Shown here one piece after another: positions 23,597 through 33,964 of a DNA stretch of 64,000 bases. Position numbers and translations under genes: made by a program. The stretch spans positions 1 through 64,000 of the forward strand of contig NZ_QKYN01000110.1 in the NCBI RefSeq assembly GCF_003258295.1, in the 5' to 3' direction. The first letter of the stretch is position 1. Every line of letters begins with the position of its first letter. The DNA is from Streptacidiphilus pinicola. Its GTDB lineage: Bacteria; Actinomycetota; Actinomycetes; Streptomycetales; Streptomycetaceae. The notes under the pieces are model-generated. The model ran no database searches, had not been told where the DNA came from, and saw only the letters and a list, made by a program, of their open reading frames with translations.

Positions 23597-24055
23597 ATGG
23601 CCGGAGAGGCGGAGCCGATCAGCTCCAAGGCGCGCGAGGCGATCGAACGGGATCTGGTCCAGCTGCGCGGCGAGCGCGCGGCCGTCGCCGCCACCCTGCA
23701 CGACGTCGACTCCACGGGGGACCGCGCGGACCAGGCGGACGAGCTCCAGCGCGCGGAGGAGCTGTCCCGGCTCGACGACCGGATCGAGACGCTCACGCTG
23801 CGCCTCAAGCAGGCGTCCGTCGCGGGACCTCCCGGAGTCGAGGTCGTGGGCGTGGGCAGCAGCGTCTCCGTGCGGTTCGCCGACGGAACCGTGGAGGCGG
23901 TGGAGATCGGCGAGGTCGCCGAGAACCTCGACAGGACGCTGGTCACCGCCGACAGCCCGCTCGGCCGCGCGCTGCTCGGACGCCGGGCCGGCGACGTGGT
24001 CGAGTACGACACCCCGCAGGGCCCCGCCAGCGCGACCGTCGTCTCCCTCGGCTGA
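23597..24055 (+). CDS. GreA/GreB-family transcription factor-like protein
   Basis: A 152-residue protein with an N-terminal helical coiled-coil region (about residues 10-75, KAREAIERDLVQLRGERAAV and RAEELSRLDDRIETLTLRL) and a C-terminal FKBP-like Gre domain (GVEVVGVGSSVSVRFADG, then LGRALLGRRAGDVVEY). Gre factors bind the RNA polymerase secondary channel and stimulate transcript cleavage. The tip of the coiled coil contains DVDSTGDRADQADE, so acidic residues are present. The ATG at 23597 has a gaggaggag ribosome site. Confidence 0.82.
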   Translation: MAGEAEPISSKAREAIERDLVQLRGERAAVAATLHDVDSTGDRADQADELQRAEELSRLDDRIETLTLRLKQASVAGPPGVEVVGVGSSVSVRFADGTVEAVEIGEVAENLDRTLVTADSPLGRALLGRRAGDVVEYDTPQGPASATVVSLG

Positions 24056-24125
24056 GTCCATGCGGGCGTCCTCTAGACTGCGCAGCACAGTTGATCGACT
24101 GTCACGACGAGGGGTGGGGCGACGC

Positions 24126-24947
24126 ATGTCCGAGGTGGTCAGAGATTCCGCCGGCAACGGTGACGCGAGCGGTGGCATCGGCTTCGACCCGGAGGTGCCC
24201 AGCACCGCGCGCATCTACGACTACCTCATCGGCGGCAAGGACAACTTCGCCGCCGACCGCGCCGCCGCCGAGCACCTGCTGACGATGGAGCCCAGCGCCC
24301 GGGCGATCGCGCAGGCCAACCGCCGCTTCATGGTGCGCGCGGTGGAGCTGCTCGCCCAGACCGGGATCCGCCAGTACGTCGACATCGGCGCGGGCATCCC
24401 GACCAGCCCCAACGTGCACGAGGTCGTGCGCCGGCACCAGCCGGACGCCCGCATCGTCTACGTCGACTACGACCCGGTCGTGCTCGCCCACACCCGTGCG
24501 CTGCGCGCCGAGACCGGCGTCTACGCGCTCGACGCCGACATGCGCAACCCGCACGAGATCCTGGACCGCCTGGAGGAAGCGGGGACGATCGACTTCTCGC
24601 AGCCGGTCGGCCTGCTGCTCATCTCGGTGATGCACTTCGTGCGCCGCGACCAGGACCCCGCCGGGATGATCCGCGCCTACACCGAGCGGCTTGCGCCCGG
24701 CAGCCACCTGGTGATGTCGGTCGCCAGCGGCGGGCAGCTGGCGCAGGACGAGATCGACAGGGTCGAGGCCGTCTACGCCAACGCCTCCTCGCCGCTGGTG
24801 CTCTACACGCCGGCCGCCGTCGCCGACTGGCTCAAGCCGTTCGAGCTGGTCGAGCCGGGCCTGGTCTCCTACTCCAAGTGGCGCGCCGACGAGGCCGAGC
24901 CGGGCAGCATCGGCGCCCCGCTCGCGGTCGTCGCCAAGGTGCGCTGA
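24126..24947 (+). CDS. S-adenosyl-L-methionine-dependent methyltransferase, PF04672 type
   Basis: A 273-residue protein of the actinobacterial family formerly called DUF574. Family motifs are STARIYDYLIGGKDNFAADR at the start, YVDIGAGIPTSPNVHEV (SAM-binding motif I), RIVYVDYDPVVLAH and VMHFVRRDQDP. The substrate is unknown. The family is highly expanded in Streptomyces; a second member lies at 40204-41055. The start is the ATG at 24126. An 11-bp tandem repeat and a hairpin follow directly after the stop. Confidence 0.9.
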   Translation: MSEVVRDSAGNGDASGGIGFDPEVPSTARIYDYLIGGKDNFAADRAAAEHLLTMEPSARAIAQANRRFMVRAVELLAQTGIRQYVDIGAGIPTSPNVHEVVRRHQPDARIVYVDYDPVVLAHTRALRAETGVYALDADMRNPHEILDRLEEAGTIDFSQPVGLLLISVMHFVRRDQDPAGMIRAYTERLAPGSHLVMSVASGGQLAQDEIDRVEAVYANASSPLVLYTPAAVADWLKPFELVEPGLVSYSKWRADEAEPGSIGAPLAVVAKVR

Positions 24948-24949
24948 CC

Positions 24950-25004
24950 CGAAGCACGCCAGAAGCACGCCAGAAGCACGCCCGAAGCACGCCCGAAGCA
25001 CGGG
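24950..25004. repeat. 11-bp tandem repeat, five units
   Basis: Five consecutive 11-bp units of the type cgaagcacgcc / agaagcacgcc occupy the gap between the methyltransferase stop and the terminator hairpin. The period is not a multiple of three and the block is non-coding. The number of units may vary between strains. Confidence 0.9.
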
Positions 25005-25014
25005 AAACAGGAAC

Positions 25015-25038
25015 GGGCCGGCCCCGAAGGGCCGGCCC
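25015..25038. terminator. Bidirectional hairpin between methyltransferase and katG
   Basis: Arms gggccggcc and ggccggccc form a perfect 9-bp stem with a 6-nt loop (ccgaag) between the convergent methyltransferase and katG genes. Confidence 0.75.
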
Positions 25039-25059
25039 GCACTCACGTCTCCGTGCGGA

Positions 25060-27300
<2,241 letters not shown>

Positions 27301-27331
27301 CTAGGGGAGAGAGTCCGTCTGCGACCCTACC

Positions 27332-27346
27332 TTAGACATTGTCTAA
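27332..27346. promoter_or_regulatory. Fur-type 7-1-7 operator between katG and fur
   Basis: ttagaca-t-tgtctaa is a perfect 15-bp palindrome of the kind bound by actinobacterial FurA/FurS/CatR-type peroxide sensors. It lies 47 bp before the katG start and 57 bp before the regulator start, so it could control both. Confidence 0.85.
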
Positions 27347-27402
27347 GTCAACAGGTGTACTAATCTCGAACTTGGTCCGACCTGGCTGATACCCTCGATC
27401 CC

Positions 27403-27819
27403 ATGAGTGACCTGCTGGCACGACTCAGAGACCGCCACTGGCGGCTCACCGCGCAGCGGCGCGTCGTCGCGCAGGTGCTGGACGGCGACCACGTCCACTT
27501 CACCGCCGACGAGATCCACGCGCGGGCCGTGGCCCTGCTTCCGGAGATCAGCCGGGCGACGGTCTACAACACGCTGGGCGAGCTGGTGGCGCTCGGCGAG
27601 GTGCTCGAGGTGAGCACCGACGGCCGGGCCAAGCGGTACGACCCCAACGCCCACCACGCCCACCAACACCTCGTCTGCGAGTCCTGCGGCACGATCCGCG
27701 ACGTCCACCCCTCGGGCGACCCGCTCGGCTCCCTTCCGGCGACCGAGCGGTACGGCTTCAGCGTCTCGGGGGTCGAGGTCACCTACCGCGGTCTCTGCCC
27801 CAACTGCGCTCAGAAGTAA
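27403..27819 (+). CDS. furA: Fur-family regulator (FurA/PerR-like)
   Basis: A 138-residue Fur protein: N-terminal winged helix (RLTAQRRVVAQVL, ISRATVYNTLGELVALGEV) and a C-terminal metal-binding dimerisation domain with HHAHQHLVCESCG. Two CxxC pairs (C92/C95 and C132/C135) should hold structural zinc. Its position opposite katG and the shared operator point to peroxide or iron-responsive repression of katG. In many relatives the two genes are in one operon; here they are divergent. Confidence 0.9.
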   Translation: MSDLLARLRDRHWRLTAQRRVVAQVLDGDHVHFTADEIHARAVALLPEISRATVYNTLGELVALGEVLEVSTDGRAKRYDPNAHHAHQHLVCESCGTIRDVHPSGDPLGSLPATERYGFSVSGVEVTYRGLCPNCAQK

Positions 27820-27884
27820 TCCCGTCCGGGGTGAGACCGTCTGGTCGACGACCTGCTGCGGTGCTACGCCGCGCCCGGACGCAC

Positions 27885-27933
27885 GGAAGCCTGACCCGTC
27901 GGCGCGAGGCGCGCGGGGACGGGTCAGGCTTCC
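27885..27933. terminator. Long perfect hairpin after fur
   Basis: ggaagcctgacccgtc and gacgggtcaggcttcc form a perfect 16-bp stem around a 17-nt loop, between the convergent fur and small hypothetical genes. Likely a bidirectional terminator. Confidence 0.8.
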
Positions 27934-27943
27934 TCAGGTCAGA

Positions 27944-28135
27944 TCAGGGCAGCAGGCGCTCGACGGCGGCGGCGCCTTGCTCCTCCAAGGCCTTGCGAGC
28001 CTTCTCGATCAGTGCCGGAGTGGGCTCGCGACCGCTGGCGCGGACCAGGTCCTCCGGGTCCACCGGGTGCTCGGATCCGGTGTGCAGCAACCGGTCCGGC
28101 GTGGGCCGCTCGTCGGCGCCCTCGGGCTGGGTCAT
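27944..28135 (-). CDS. Small hypothetical protein (63 aa)
   Basis: A 63-residue acidic N-terminus/helical C-terminus protein: MTQPEGADERPTPDRLLHTG, then HPVDPEDLVRASGREPTP, ending KARKALEEQGAAAVERLLP. The ATG at 28135 has an aggaggt ribosome site six bases upstream, which makes it a convincing gene; the longer frame to 28195 is not needed. No domain is recognised. It may be a conserved actinobacterial protein. Confidence 0.7.
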   Translation of the reverse strand: MTQPEGADERPTPDRLLHTGSEHPVDPEDLVRASGREPTPALIEKARKALEEQGAAAVERLLP

Positions 28136-28233
28136 CTGGTACCTCCTGCCCTGCATGAAAGAAACGCTCTTCCCTGCACTGTAGACCTCCGGCAACCCAC
28201 CCGCACCGTGCCGCCCCGGCCTAGGCTGGACGC

Positions 28234-28509
28234 ATGTGCCGATCGATCAAGACGCTCCGAGCCCCGGTCACGCCCGACCCCCAGGAGGCCGACATCCACG
28301 CGGCCGCGCTGCAGTACGTGCGCAAGGTCTCCGGCTTCCGCGCGCCCGCGGCGCACAACCGCGAGGCGTTCGACAGTGCCGTGGAGGCCATCGCCGAAGC
28401 GACGCGTGAGCTGCTGGAATCGCTCGTGGTGCGCGGCGCGCACGCGCATCCGCACCCCCACGACCAGCAGCACGAGCATGAGCACGTCGCGGAGGCGGCC
28501 TCCGTCTGA
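28234..28509 (+). CDS. DUF2277 family protein with His-rich tail
   Basis: A 91-residue protein starting MCRSIKTLR, then ADIHAAALQYVRKVSGFRAP and an AFDSAVEAIAEATRELLESL helix: the standard DUF2277 (PF10041) pattern. The C-terminus carries a histidine-rich run (HAHPHPHDQQHEHEH) that could bind metal ions such as nickel or zinc. It converges with hemC, four bases apart. Function unknown. Confidence 0.85.
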   Translation: MCRSIKTLRAPVTPDPQEADIHAAALQYVRKVSGFRAPAAHNREAFDSAVEAIAEATRELLESLVVRGAHAHPHPHDQQHEHEHVAEAASV

Positions 28510-28513
28510 GACG

Positions 28514-29443
28514 TCAGTGCGGGATCTCGTCGATCAGCTCGCGCGCGCCCTGGCGCAGCAGTTCGAGCGCCGTGGCCATGCCGAGCTCGTCGGGGGAGAG
28601 TGCCCCGGCCCACTCGTGCGTGGCCAGGACGCGTTTGCCGTCCGGGCTGAAGACGCGGGCCCGCAGCGAGAGCCGGCCGTCCTTCTCGGCGCGCGCGTAG
28701 CCGGCGATGGGGGAGTTGCAGTGGCCCTGCAGGGCGTGCAGCATCATCCGCTCGGCCGCGGCCTCGCGCCACGTCGGGGCGTGGTTGAGCGCGGCCACCG
28801 CGTCGACCGTGGCCGTGTCGTCCGCGCGGCACTGCAGCGCGAGGATCCCGGCGCCGATCGGCGGGCACATCTCGTCGACCTCGAGCACCTGCGTGATCCG
28901 CTGTGCCTGCCCGATCCGCTCCAGGCCGGAGACGGCCAGCAGCAGCGCGTCGTACTCGCCCGCGTCCAGCTTGGCAAGGCGCGAGTTGGCGTTGCCCCGG
29001 ATCGGCACGCACTCCAGCTCCGGGTACTCGGCGCGGAGTTGGGCCACGCGGCGAACGGCGCTGGTGCCCACGCGGGCACCCGCGGGCAACTGGTCGAGCC
29101 GCAGCCCGGACGGGCTCACGACCGCGTCCCGGATGTCGTCACGCGGCAGGTAGGCCGCGACGGCGGTGCCCTCCGGCAGCGGGCGGTCGCCCGGCATGTC
29201 CTTCAGGCAGTGCACGGCCAGATCCGCGCCGCCCGCCAGCAGCGCGGCGTCCACCTCCTTGGTGAACGCCCCCTTGCCGCCCAGCGCGGACAGCGCGCCC
29301 AGCCAGCGGTCCCCGGACGTGGTGACCGGCACGACCTCCGTCACCAGCCCCGGATGCCGCTCGGCCAGCAGCGCGCGCACGCGCTCGACCTGGGCGAGCG
29401 CCATGGGGGAGGAGCGGGTCACGATCCGGATCACCTGAGGCAT
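28514..29443 (-). CDS. hemC: Porphobilinogen deaminase (hydroxymethylbilane synthase), stand-alone copy
   Basis: A 309-residue enzyme that joins four porphobilinogen molecules into hydroxymethylbilane in haem and corrin synthesis. The dipyrromethane-cofactor cysteine is C242 (QGHCNSP), with the catalytic aspartate in HCLKDMP and the arginines in GTSAVRR and RGNANSR. These motifs differ from the usual forms (HSLKDLP, GTSSLRR, RGNVxTR). No hemA, hemD or hemB is adjacent, unlike the normal Streptomyces cluster, so this may be an extra, diverged paralogue. Start at 29443, giving the usual length. Confidence 0.88.
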   Translation of the reverse strand: MPQVIRIVTRSSPMALAQVERVRALLAERHPGLVTEVVPVTTSGDRWLGALSALGGKGAFTKEVDAALLAGGADLAVHCLKDMPGDRPLPEGTAVAAYLPRDDIRDAVVSPSGLRLDQLPAGARVGTSAVRRVAQLRAEYPELECVPIRGNANSRLAKLDAGEYDALLLAVSGLERIGQAQRITQVLEVDEMCPPIGAGILALQCRADDTATVDAVAALNHAPTWREAAAERMMLHALQGHCNSPIAGYARAEKDGRLSLRARVFSPDGKRVLATHEWAGALSPDELGMATALELLRQGARELIDEIPH

Positions 29444-29562
29444 GGCACGAGACGATACTCCGTCAGCTTGGAGCCCCCGTTCACCCCCGCCCGTTCCCGA
29501 ACACCCGCTCCGCCGCGGCATACCACCGTCCCGGCGGGGAGGGGGCGTCGCCGGATGAGGTG

Positions 29563-29934
29563 TTATCCGCGGTCCGTCCACTCCGTCAGTCCCGTCGGGT
29601 GTCCCTCCGCATCCCACTCGACCCGCAGGATGCCGGTGACGGCGTCACGGTTGACCGGGCCGAAGACGTGCGGGAAGAGCGTCCCGGCGGACACCCCGGG
29701 CGGCGGGGTCGGGACGGGGGCCTCGAAGACGCACGGGGCGGTGAGGCGGGACTCGTCGATCAGCAGGGCCAGCAGGGGGCGCGGGGCGTCGCGGTAGAAC
29801 GCGTCGACGACGGCCAGGGTGGTGGGCACGTCAGGGGAGCAGTGGACGAAGCGCTCCTCCTGGAGCGACGCGGGCGCGTAGGGGGCGTCCGGCTCGGCGT
29901 CCCAGTCGGCGCGCGGTACCACGTGGTAGATCAT
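29563..29934 (-). CDS. DUF952 domain protein
   Basis: A 123-residue protein of the DUF952 family (PF06108): [14 protein letters not shown] at the start, [20 protein letters not shown] in the middle and [18 protein letters not shown] near the end. The family resembles ADP-ribosyltransferase-like folds but its reaction is not established to my knowledge. The ATG at 29934 matches the usual N-terminus. A 21-bp perfect palindrome separates it from the divergent acetyltransferase gene. Confidence 0.82.
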   Translation of the reverse strand: MIYHVVPRADWDAEPDAPYAPASLQEERFVHCSPDVPTTLAVVDAFYRDAPRPLLALLIDESRLTAPCVFEAPVPTPPPGVSAGTLFPHVFGPVNRDAVTGILRVEWDAEGHPTGLTEWTDRG

Positions 29935-29989
29935 GTGCGCATTCAACACCAGATCGCCCACCGGCTGCCGCGCGCTGCTCTTGAAAAGG

Positions 29990-30010
29990 CATGGCTGCCA
30001 GGCAGCCATG
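29990..30010. promoter_or_regulatory. Perfect 10-1-10 palindrome between divergent genes
   Basis: catggctgcc-a-ggcagccatg is perfectly symmetric. It lies 56 bp before the DUF952 start and 51 bp before the GNAT start, a typical operator position. No regulator gene is adjacent, so the binding protein is unknown. Confidence 0.6.
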
Positions 30011-30060
30011 GTGCGAACATCGGTCCGCAACGTGATCCATATCTGCGTCCGGAGGTCCGT

Positions 30061-30630
30061 ATGGACGTCGCCTCGCTGCTGCCGTTGACCACGGCCCGGT
30101 TGTCGCTGCGTCTGTTCATTCCCGGCGACGCCGACGACCTGTACGCCTACCAGAGCCTGCCGAGCGTGGCGCGCTACTTGTACCGGCCGGCGCACACGCG
30201 TGAGCGCAGCGAGCAGGTTGCAGCCGAGCGCGCGGCGCAGACGGCCTGGCGCGCCGACGGGGACAAGCTGGCGCTCGCCGTCTGCCGACGCGATCAGCCC
30301 GGCGTCCTTGGCGAGGTGAGCCTCGCCCTGGCCGATGCCCGCGCCGCCCTGGCCGAGATCGGCTGGACCCTCGACCCAGGTCACCAGGGGCACGGCTACG
30401 CGACCGAGGCGGCCGCGGCGCTGGCCGGGTTTGCCTTCGACACGCTGGGCGTGCACCGGCTCTATGCACGGCTGGATGTGGAGAACACCGGGTCCGTGCG
30501 GGTCTGTGAGCGCCTCGGGATGCGCCGGGAGGCGCACCTGGTCGAGAACGACCTCGACGGGGATCGGTGGGGCAGCGAGTACATCTACGCGGCGCTGTCC
30601 GCGGATCTTGGCAGTCGATCAGGCGACTGA
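30061..30630 (+). CDS. GNAT-family N-acetyltransferase
   Basis: A 189-residue GNAT of the RimJ/RimL type. Residues 8-18 (PLTTARLSLRL) open the fold; the acetyl-CoA pyrophosphate loop is HQGHGYATEAAAAL, followed by the typical HRLYARLDVENTGSVRVCER and LGMRREAHLVEN. It probably acetylates an N-terminal or small-molecule amine; substrate unknown. A cggagg ribosome site precedes the ATG at 30061. Confidence 0.88.
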   Translation: MDVASLLPLTTARLSLRLFIPGDADDLYAYQSLPSVARYLYRPAHTRERSEQVAAERAAQTAWRADGDKLALAVCRRDQPGVLGEVSLALADARAALAEIGWTLDPGHQGHGYATEAAAALAGFAFDTLGVHRLYARLDVENTGSVRVCERLGMRREAHLVENDLDGDRWGSEYIYAALSADLGSRSGD

Positions 30631-30687
30631 GCCCGGCGCCGCCCGACCACCAACCCTCGACGGCTTGCCCGTCACCGACCCACGCTC

Positions 30688-31911
30688 CTAGCCCCGGCCC
30701 AGTGGACGGCCGCCGACGCCCGTACCGCTGTTCGCCTGCCACCAGGCGTCGAAGGACCGCTGGTCCAGCGACGCCCAGTCGGGCGTCCGCTGGACGTGGG
30801 CGCGGCCCAGGCTGCGGCCGAGTTCGAGGATCGCGCGGCCGACCGGGGCCCGTTCGGCGTCGTAGGCGGCCAGGCCCTCCGGGACGGAATCCGCCGTGGC
30901 GAGGGCGCGGCCGAGAACGGTCGCGTCCTGCAGCGCCTTGAGCGCGCCGCTGCCGGTGTGCGGGCGCGCGATCGCGGCCGCGTCGCCGAGCAGCACCAGC
31001 CGTCCGCGTGCGAAGGACGGTGCGGCGAGGTCGTGGATCGGCTGCAGCAGTCGGTTCTCCTTGGGCGTGCCGTGTACCACGTCCTGCCAGTAGCCGGGGA
31101 AGTGCTGGGCCACCACCGTGTGTTGATAGTCCGTCAATTCCGCTGACAGTTCCGCCGAGACGGTCGCGTCCGGGTCGGTGAGCCGCTCGGCGAGACGGGC
31201 CGGCGGGGTGGTGTAGAAGACCCAGTTGACCTGCAGGCCGCCGTCGCCCCCGGGCGTGCCGGGGATCCGGTAGGCGATCAGGTGGCCGCCGGGAAAGGCC
31301 ACCGTCGTCGCCGCGTTCTCGGGGAACGCCTCGGCGGGGACCGGGAGTTGCTCGGCGGGCAGGGTGCCGCGCCAGGCCAGGTAGCCGCCCCAGCGGGGGC
31401 GCGCCGAGCCCGGCGGCAGCAGGGCGGTACGCACCGACGAACGGTGGCCGTCCGCGCCGACGACGAGGTCGAACCGCTCCTGGGTGCCGTCCGCGAGAGT
31501 CACCGTCGCGCGGTCGGGGCCGTCCGAGACGGCGGTCACGGCCGTGCCGCCGCGGTAGTCGACGGCGTCCGGGAGGCGGCGGCGCAGCTCCTGCCAGAGC
31601 GAGCCCCAGCTGTAGGACCGGTACGGGAACGGCATCGAGGCGATCTGACGGCCCGCGCGCCGCGCGCCGTCGCGGACCACCCACGGGCGCCGGGCCAGGG
31701 TCACGCAGGGCATGTCGGCGTCGAGGTAGCCGGCCGCCTCCAGTTCGGCGTAGCGCTCGTTCTGGATGCCCAGGCCCACGCCCCGGTCCTGGAGGCGTCC
31801 CGAGGCGCGTTCCAGGACGACCACCTCGCCCGCCCCGGCCCGGTGCAGCGCCCGCGCCGCCGCGCAGCCCGCGATGCTCCCGCCGACGACCGCCACCCGC
31901 TGACCGCGCAC
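30688..31911 (-). CDS. FAD-dependent monooxygenase/oxidoreductase
   Basis: A 407-residue flavoprotein of the PHBH-like group. The N-terminal Rossmann motif reads VAVVGGSIAGCAAARALHRA, the mid-chain DG motif is FDLVVGADGHRSSVR, and the FAD-binding GD motif is GRLVLLGDAAAIARPHTGSG. Such enzymes hydroxylate aromatic or polyketide substrates with NAD(P)H and oxygen. It converges with the acetyltransferase gene. The substrate cannot be read from the context. Confidence 0.88.
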   Translation of the reverse strand: MRGQRVAVVGGSIAGCAAARALHRAGAGEVVVLERASGRLQDRGVGLGIQNERYAELEAAGYLDADMPCVTLARRPWVVRDGARRAGRQIASMPFPYRSYSWGSLWQELRRRLPDAVDYRGGTAVTAVSDGPDRATVTLADGTQERFDLVVGADGHRSSVRTALLPPGSARPRWGGYLAWRGTLPAEQLPVPAEAFPENAATTVAFPGGHLIAYRIPGTPGGDGGLQVNWVFYTTPPARLAERLTDPDATVSAELSAELTDYQHTVVAQHFPGYWQDVVHGTPKENRLLQPIHDLAAPSFARGRLVLLGDAAAIARPHTGSGALKALQDATVLGRALATADSVPEGLAAYDAERAPVGRAILELGRSLGRAHVQRTPDWASLDQRSFDAWWQANSGTGVGGRPLGRG

Positions 31912-32087
31912 GTCTCCCCCTCGAGTCCACGACCCTGCCCGCCCTTGCCAGCCGAGTATGGCGGGTGGCGCCGTTCCGCGGCGATCACCCGTCCGTTGGG
32001 GCGAAACGGGGCAAACCTCACTAGAATTGGGCAGATATCCAGGGCGGGCACGATGCGCGCGCCAGGCGCGCGGAGAGGAGGGGCCCG

Positions 32088-32378
32088 ATGGCCGCTCGTC
32101 AGTCCAAGAAGCTCCGCCGGAGCGCGGAGGACCTGCTGCGCAGGACGGGGATGTCCGGGGCGATCACCGACGCCGGCACACCGGGCGCCATGCCCAGGCC
32201 CATGTCCGGGATGGGCGGACCGGGCGCCGCCGGTCCGATGAACGCCGCCTTCGCCCACCACGCCGCCGACGACCGCCGCGCGCAGCGGACAGGCTCCCGC
32301 ATGGCCGCCGCGCACGACCTCGTGCCCGGCCACCGGCATCGCGGCGCGGAACAGCACTCCGCCCTGAGCGGGAGGTGA
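32088..32378 (+). CDS. Hypothetical basic protein (96 aa)
   Basis: A 96-residue protein with a Lys/Arg-rich N-terminus (ARQSKKLRRSAEDLLRR), a Gly/Met/Pro-rich middle (PGAMPRPMSGMGGPGAAGPM) and a His/Arg-rich end. It has no membrane segment. A gagaggagg ribosome site and a TAGAAT element (32022-32027, possible -10) support expression. The bias resembles its neighbours. No family is recognised. Confidence 0.6.
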   Translation: MAARQSKKLRRSAEDLLRRTGMSGAITDAGTPGAMPRPMSGMGGPGAAGPMNAAFAHHAADDRRAQRTGSRMAAAHDLVPGHRHRGAEQHSALSGR

Positions 32379-32409
32379 CACCCCCGGCGGCGCCGGTGCC
32401 ACGCCCGTT

Positions 32410-32426
32410 GGTCACGTTGCGTGACC
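32410..32426. promoter_or_regulatory. 7-3-7 palindrome upstream of the small basic gene
   Basis: ggtcacg-ttg-cgtgacc is a perfect inverted repeat 105 bp before the ATG at 32532. It may be an operator, or a weak hairpin after the gene ending at 32378. Confidence 0.4.
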
Positions 32427-32531
32427 GTTCGAGATGCGATCGTGAACCGGCGCTGTCAGGGTGAAGCCGTGCGCCGGGAGTTTCCGCCCGGACCACCGGG
32501 CACGGCGCCTCACCCCTTCGGGAGAGATCAG

Positions 32532-32732
32532 ATGACGAAGGTCAAGAACCAGCCGCGTAAGCAGAAGCAGTCCGCGGCTCGCACCCCGAGCCGCGTCGAG
32601 ATGCACGACAAGGCGATGCTCGCGGACATGAAGGCCGGTCAGCAGATGCCGGGCAAGGACCCGATGGCCGACTCCGGCGACATGCCGATGCGCCACCCGC
32701 GCAAGAAGGAGAAGCGCTTCGGCCACAACTGA
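32532..32732 (+). CDS. Small lysine-rich protein (66 aa)
   Basis: A 66-residue protein: MTKVKNQPRKQKQSAARTPS, then VEMHDKAMLADMKAGQQMPG and a basic ending MRHPRKKEKRFGHN. It is hydrophilic and methionine-rich in the middle. The ATG follows gggagagatcag, an acceptable ribosome site. It could be a nucleoid- or ribosome-associated peptide, but that is only a guess from composition. Confidence 0.65.
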   Translation: MTKVKNQPRKQKQSAARTPSRVEMHDKAMLADMKAGQQMPGKDPMADSGDMPMRHPRKKEKRFGHN

Positions 32733-32894
32733 CCTGCGGCGGCTCCGGGTTGACCCGGGGGCCGCGTGACCTGCCTGCCGGCCCGACCGCGTGCACCGCG
32801 GCCGGGCCGGTGCGGTGCGGAGCGCGTTCGCGGGTCGTTCGCGGGTTTCCGACCAAGACCCGCCGTTGTCAGTGCCGTGTGGTGGGATGGAACC

Positions 32895-33713
32895 ATGATC
32901 AAGGCTGATGTCGAACTCGTCGAGAAGGCCCGTCTCTTCCACTCCCTCCACCAGCCCGGCCGCCCGCTGGTGCTGCCCAACGCGTGGGACGTGGCCTCCG
33001 CGCGCGTCGTCGAGGCGGCCGGCGCGGCCGCGGTCGCCACGACCAGCGCCGGCGTCGCGTGGGCGCTGGGCTACGCCGACGGCGGTCGGCTCACCCGCGA
33101 GGCCGGGGTCGCGGCCATCGCCCGCATCGTCGAGGCCGTTTCGGTGCCGGTGACCGCCGACATCGAGCGCGGTTACGCCGAGGATCTCCCGGGCCTCGCC
33201 GAGACGATCCGCGCCGTGATCGCCGCAGGCGCGGTCGGCGTCAACCTCGAGGACTCCCTCCTGCCGATCGAGGAGAGCGCCGCGCGGATCGCCGCCGCGC
33301 GGGAGGCGGCGGACGCGCTCGGCATGCCGCTCTTCATCAACGCCCGCATCGACACCCATCGCCTCCCGGCGGACCAGCGCGACCGCCACCACGAGGAGAG
33401 CGTCGCCCGCGCGGCGGCGTACGCGGCGGCGGGCGCGAGCGGCGTCTTCGTCTTCGGCGCGCTCAGCGGGGACGCGGTGGCAGCACTGGCCAAGGAGATC
33501 ACGCTCCCGCTCAACGTCACGGTCGCCGCGGACACCCTCCCGGTCGCCACCCTGGCCGAGGCCGGCGCGGCGCGGATCAGCGCGGGCGCGTCCATCGCGG
33601 AGGCGGCGTACGGCGTCGCGGACCGCGCGGCGCGGGAGATCCTCTCCCAGGGCACGGCGTCTGCGACGCAGGGCGGCCTGGACTGGCCGACGCTGAACGG
33701 TCTCTTTTCGTGA
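32895..33713 (+). CDS. Isocitrate lyase/PEP mutase superfamily protein
   Basis: A 272-residue TIM-barrel protein. FHSLHQPGRPLVLPNAWDVA and the ATTSAGVAWALGY strand are typical of the actinobacterial PEP phosphonomutase-like branch; the metal-binding aspartate/glutamate sites are represented by TADIERGY and GVNLEDS, and INARIDTH follows. Members act on 2-oxo acids or phosphonates (C-C or C-P lyases); the specific reaction is unknown. The ATG at 32895 is used. Confidence 0.85.
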   Translation: MIKADVELVEKARLFHSLHQPGRPLVLPNAWDVASARVVEAAGAAAVATTSAGVAWALGYADGGRLTREAGVAAIARIVEAVSVPVTADIERGYAEDLPGLAETIRAVIAAGAVGVNLEDSLLPIEESAARIAAAREAADALGMPLFINARIDTHRLPADQRDRHHEESVARAAAYAAAGASGVFVFGALSGDAVAALAKEITLPLNVTVAADTLPVATLAEAGAARISAGASIAEAAYGVADRAAREILSQGTASATQGGLDWPTLNGLFS

Positions 33714-33832
33714 CGAGCTGAGGTTGCACCACCGCTAGGGGGCCGAGGCTCTGCCGATTTGCGGCTCCGCCGTGTGAGCGCGAGAAACCCCCCTGTGCGG
33801 ATGGCCCTGCGCGTTGAGGACCATCTGCTGAT

Positions 33833-33870
33833 CAGTGGCTTGTCGCGCAGTTCCTCGCGCCCCTGGGGGT
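33833..33870. repeat. Fragment resembling the dispersed Streptomyces intergenic repeat
   Basis: The stretch around gtcgcgcagttcctcgcgcc, preceded by gtggctt and followed by cctggggg, closely resembles the short element found in very many Streptomyces intergenic regions (core gcgcagttccccgcgcccct). It sits in the 251-bp gap before the Clp gene. The rest of that gap shows no clear promoter or known heat-shock operator. Confidence 0.6.
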
Positions 33871-33964
33871 AGTGCAGCTGGCGCATCTGCACATGTGCTC
33901 CACCGACTTCGGGGGTTGAATGGGACTCGTCCTGCCGACTCGGGGGTGAGGAGGCTGTACTCCC

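Noticed and set aside
27977-29797. 606-codon plus-strand frame across hemC
   Set aside because: Shadow of hemC and the small genes; no conserved motif.
33714-33964. Heat-shock operator (HAIR or CIRCE) before the clp gene
   Set aside because: Only a loose TTGAATGGGACTC stretch was seen; neither arm matches the known inverted repeats.
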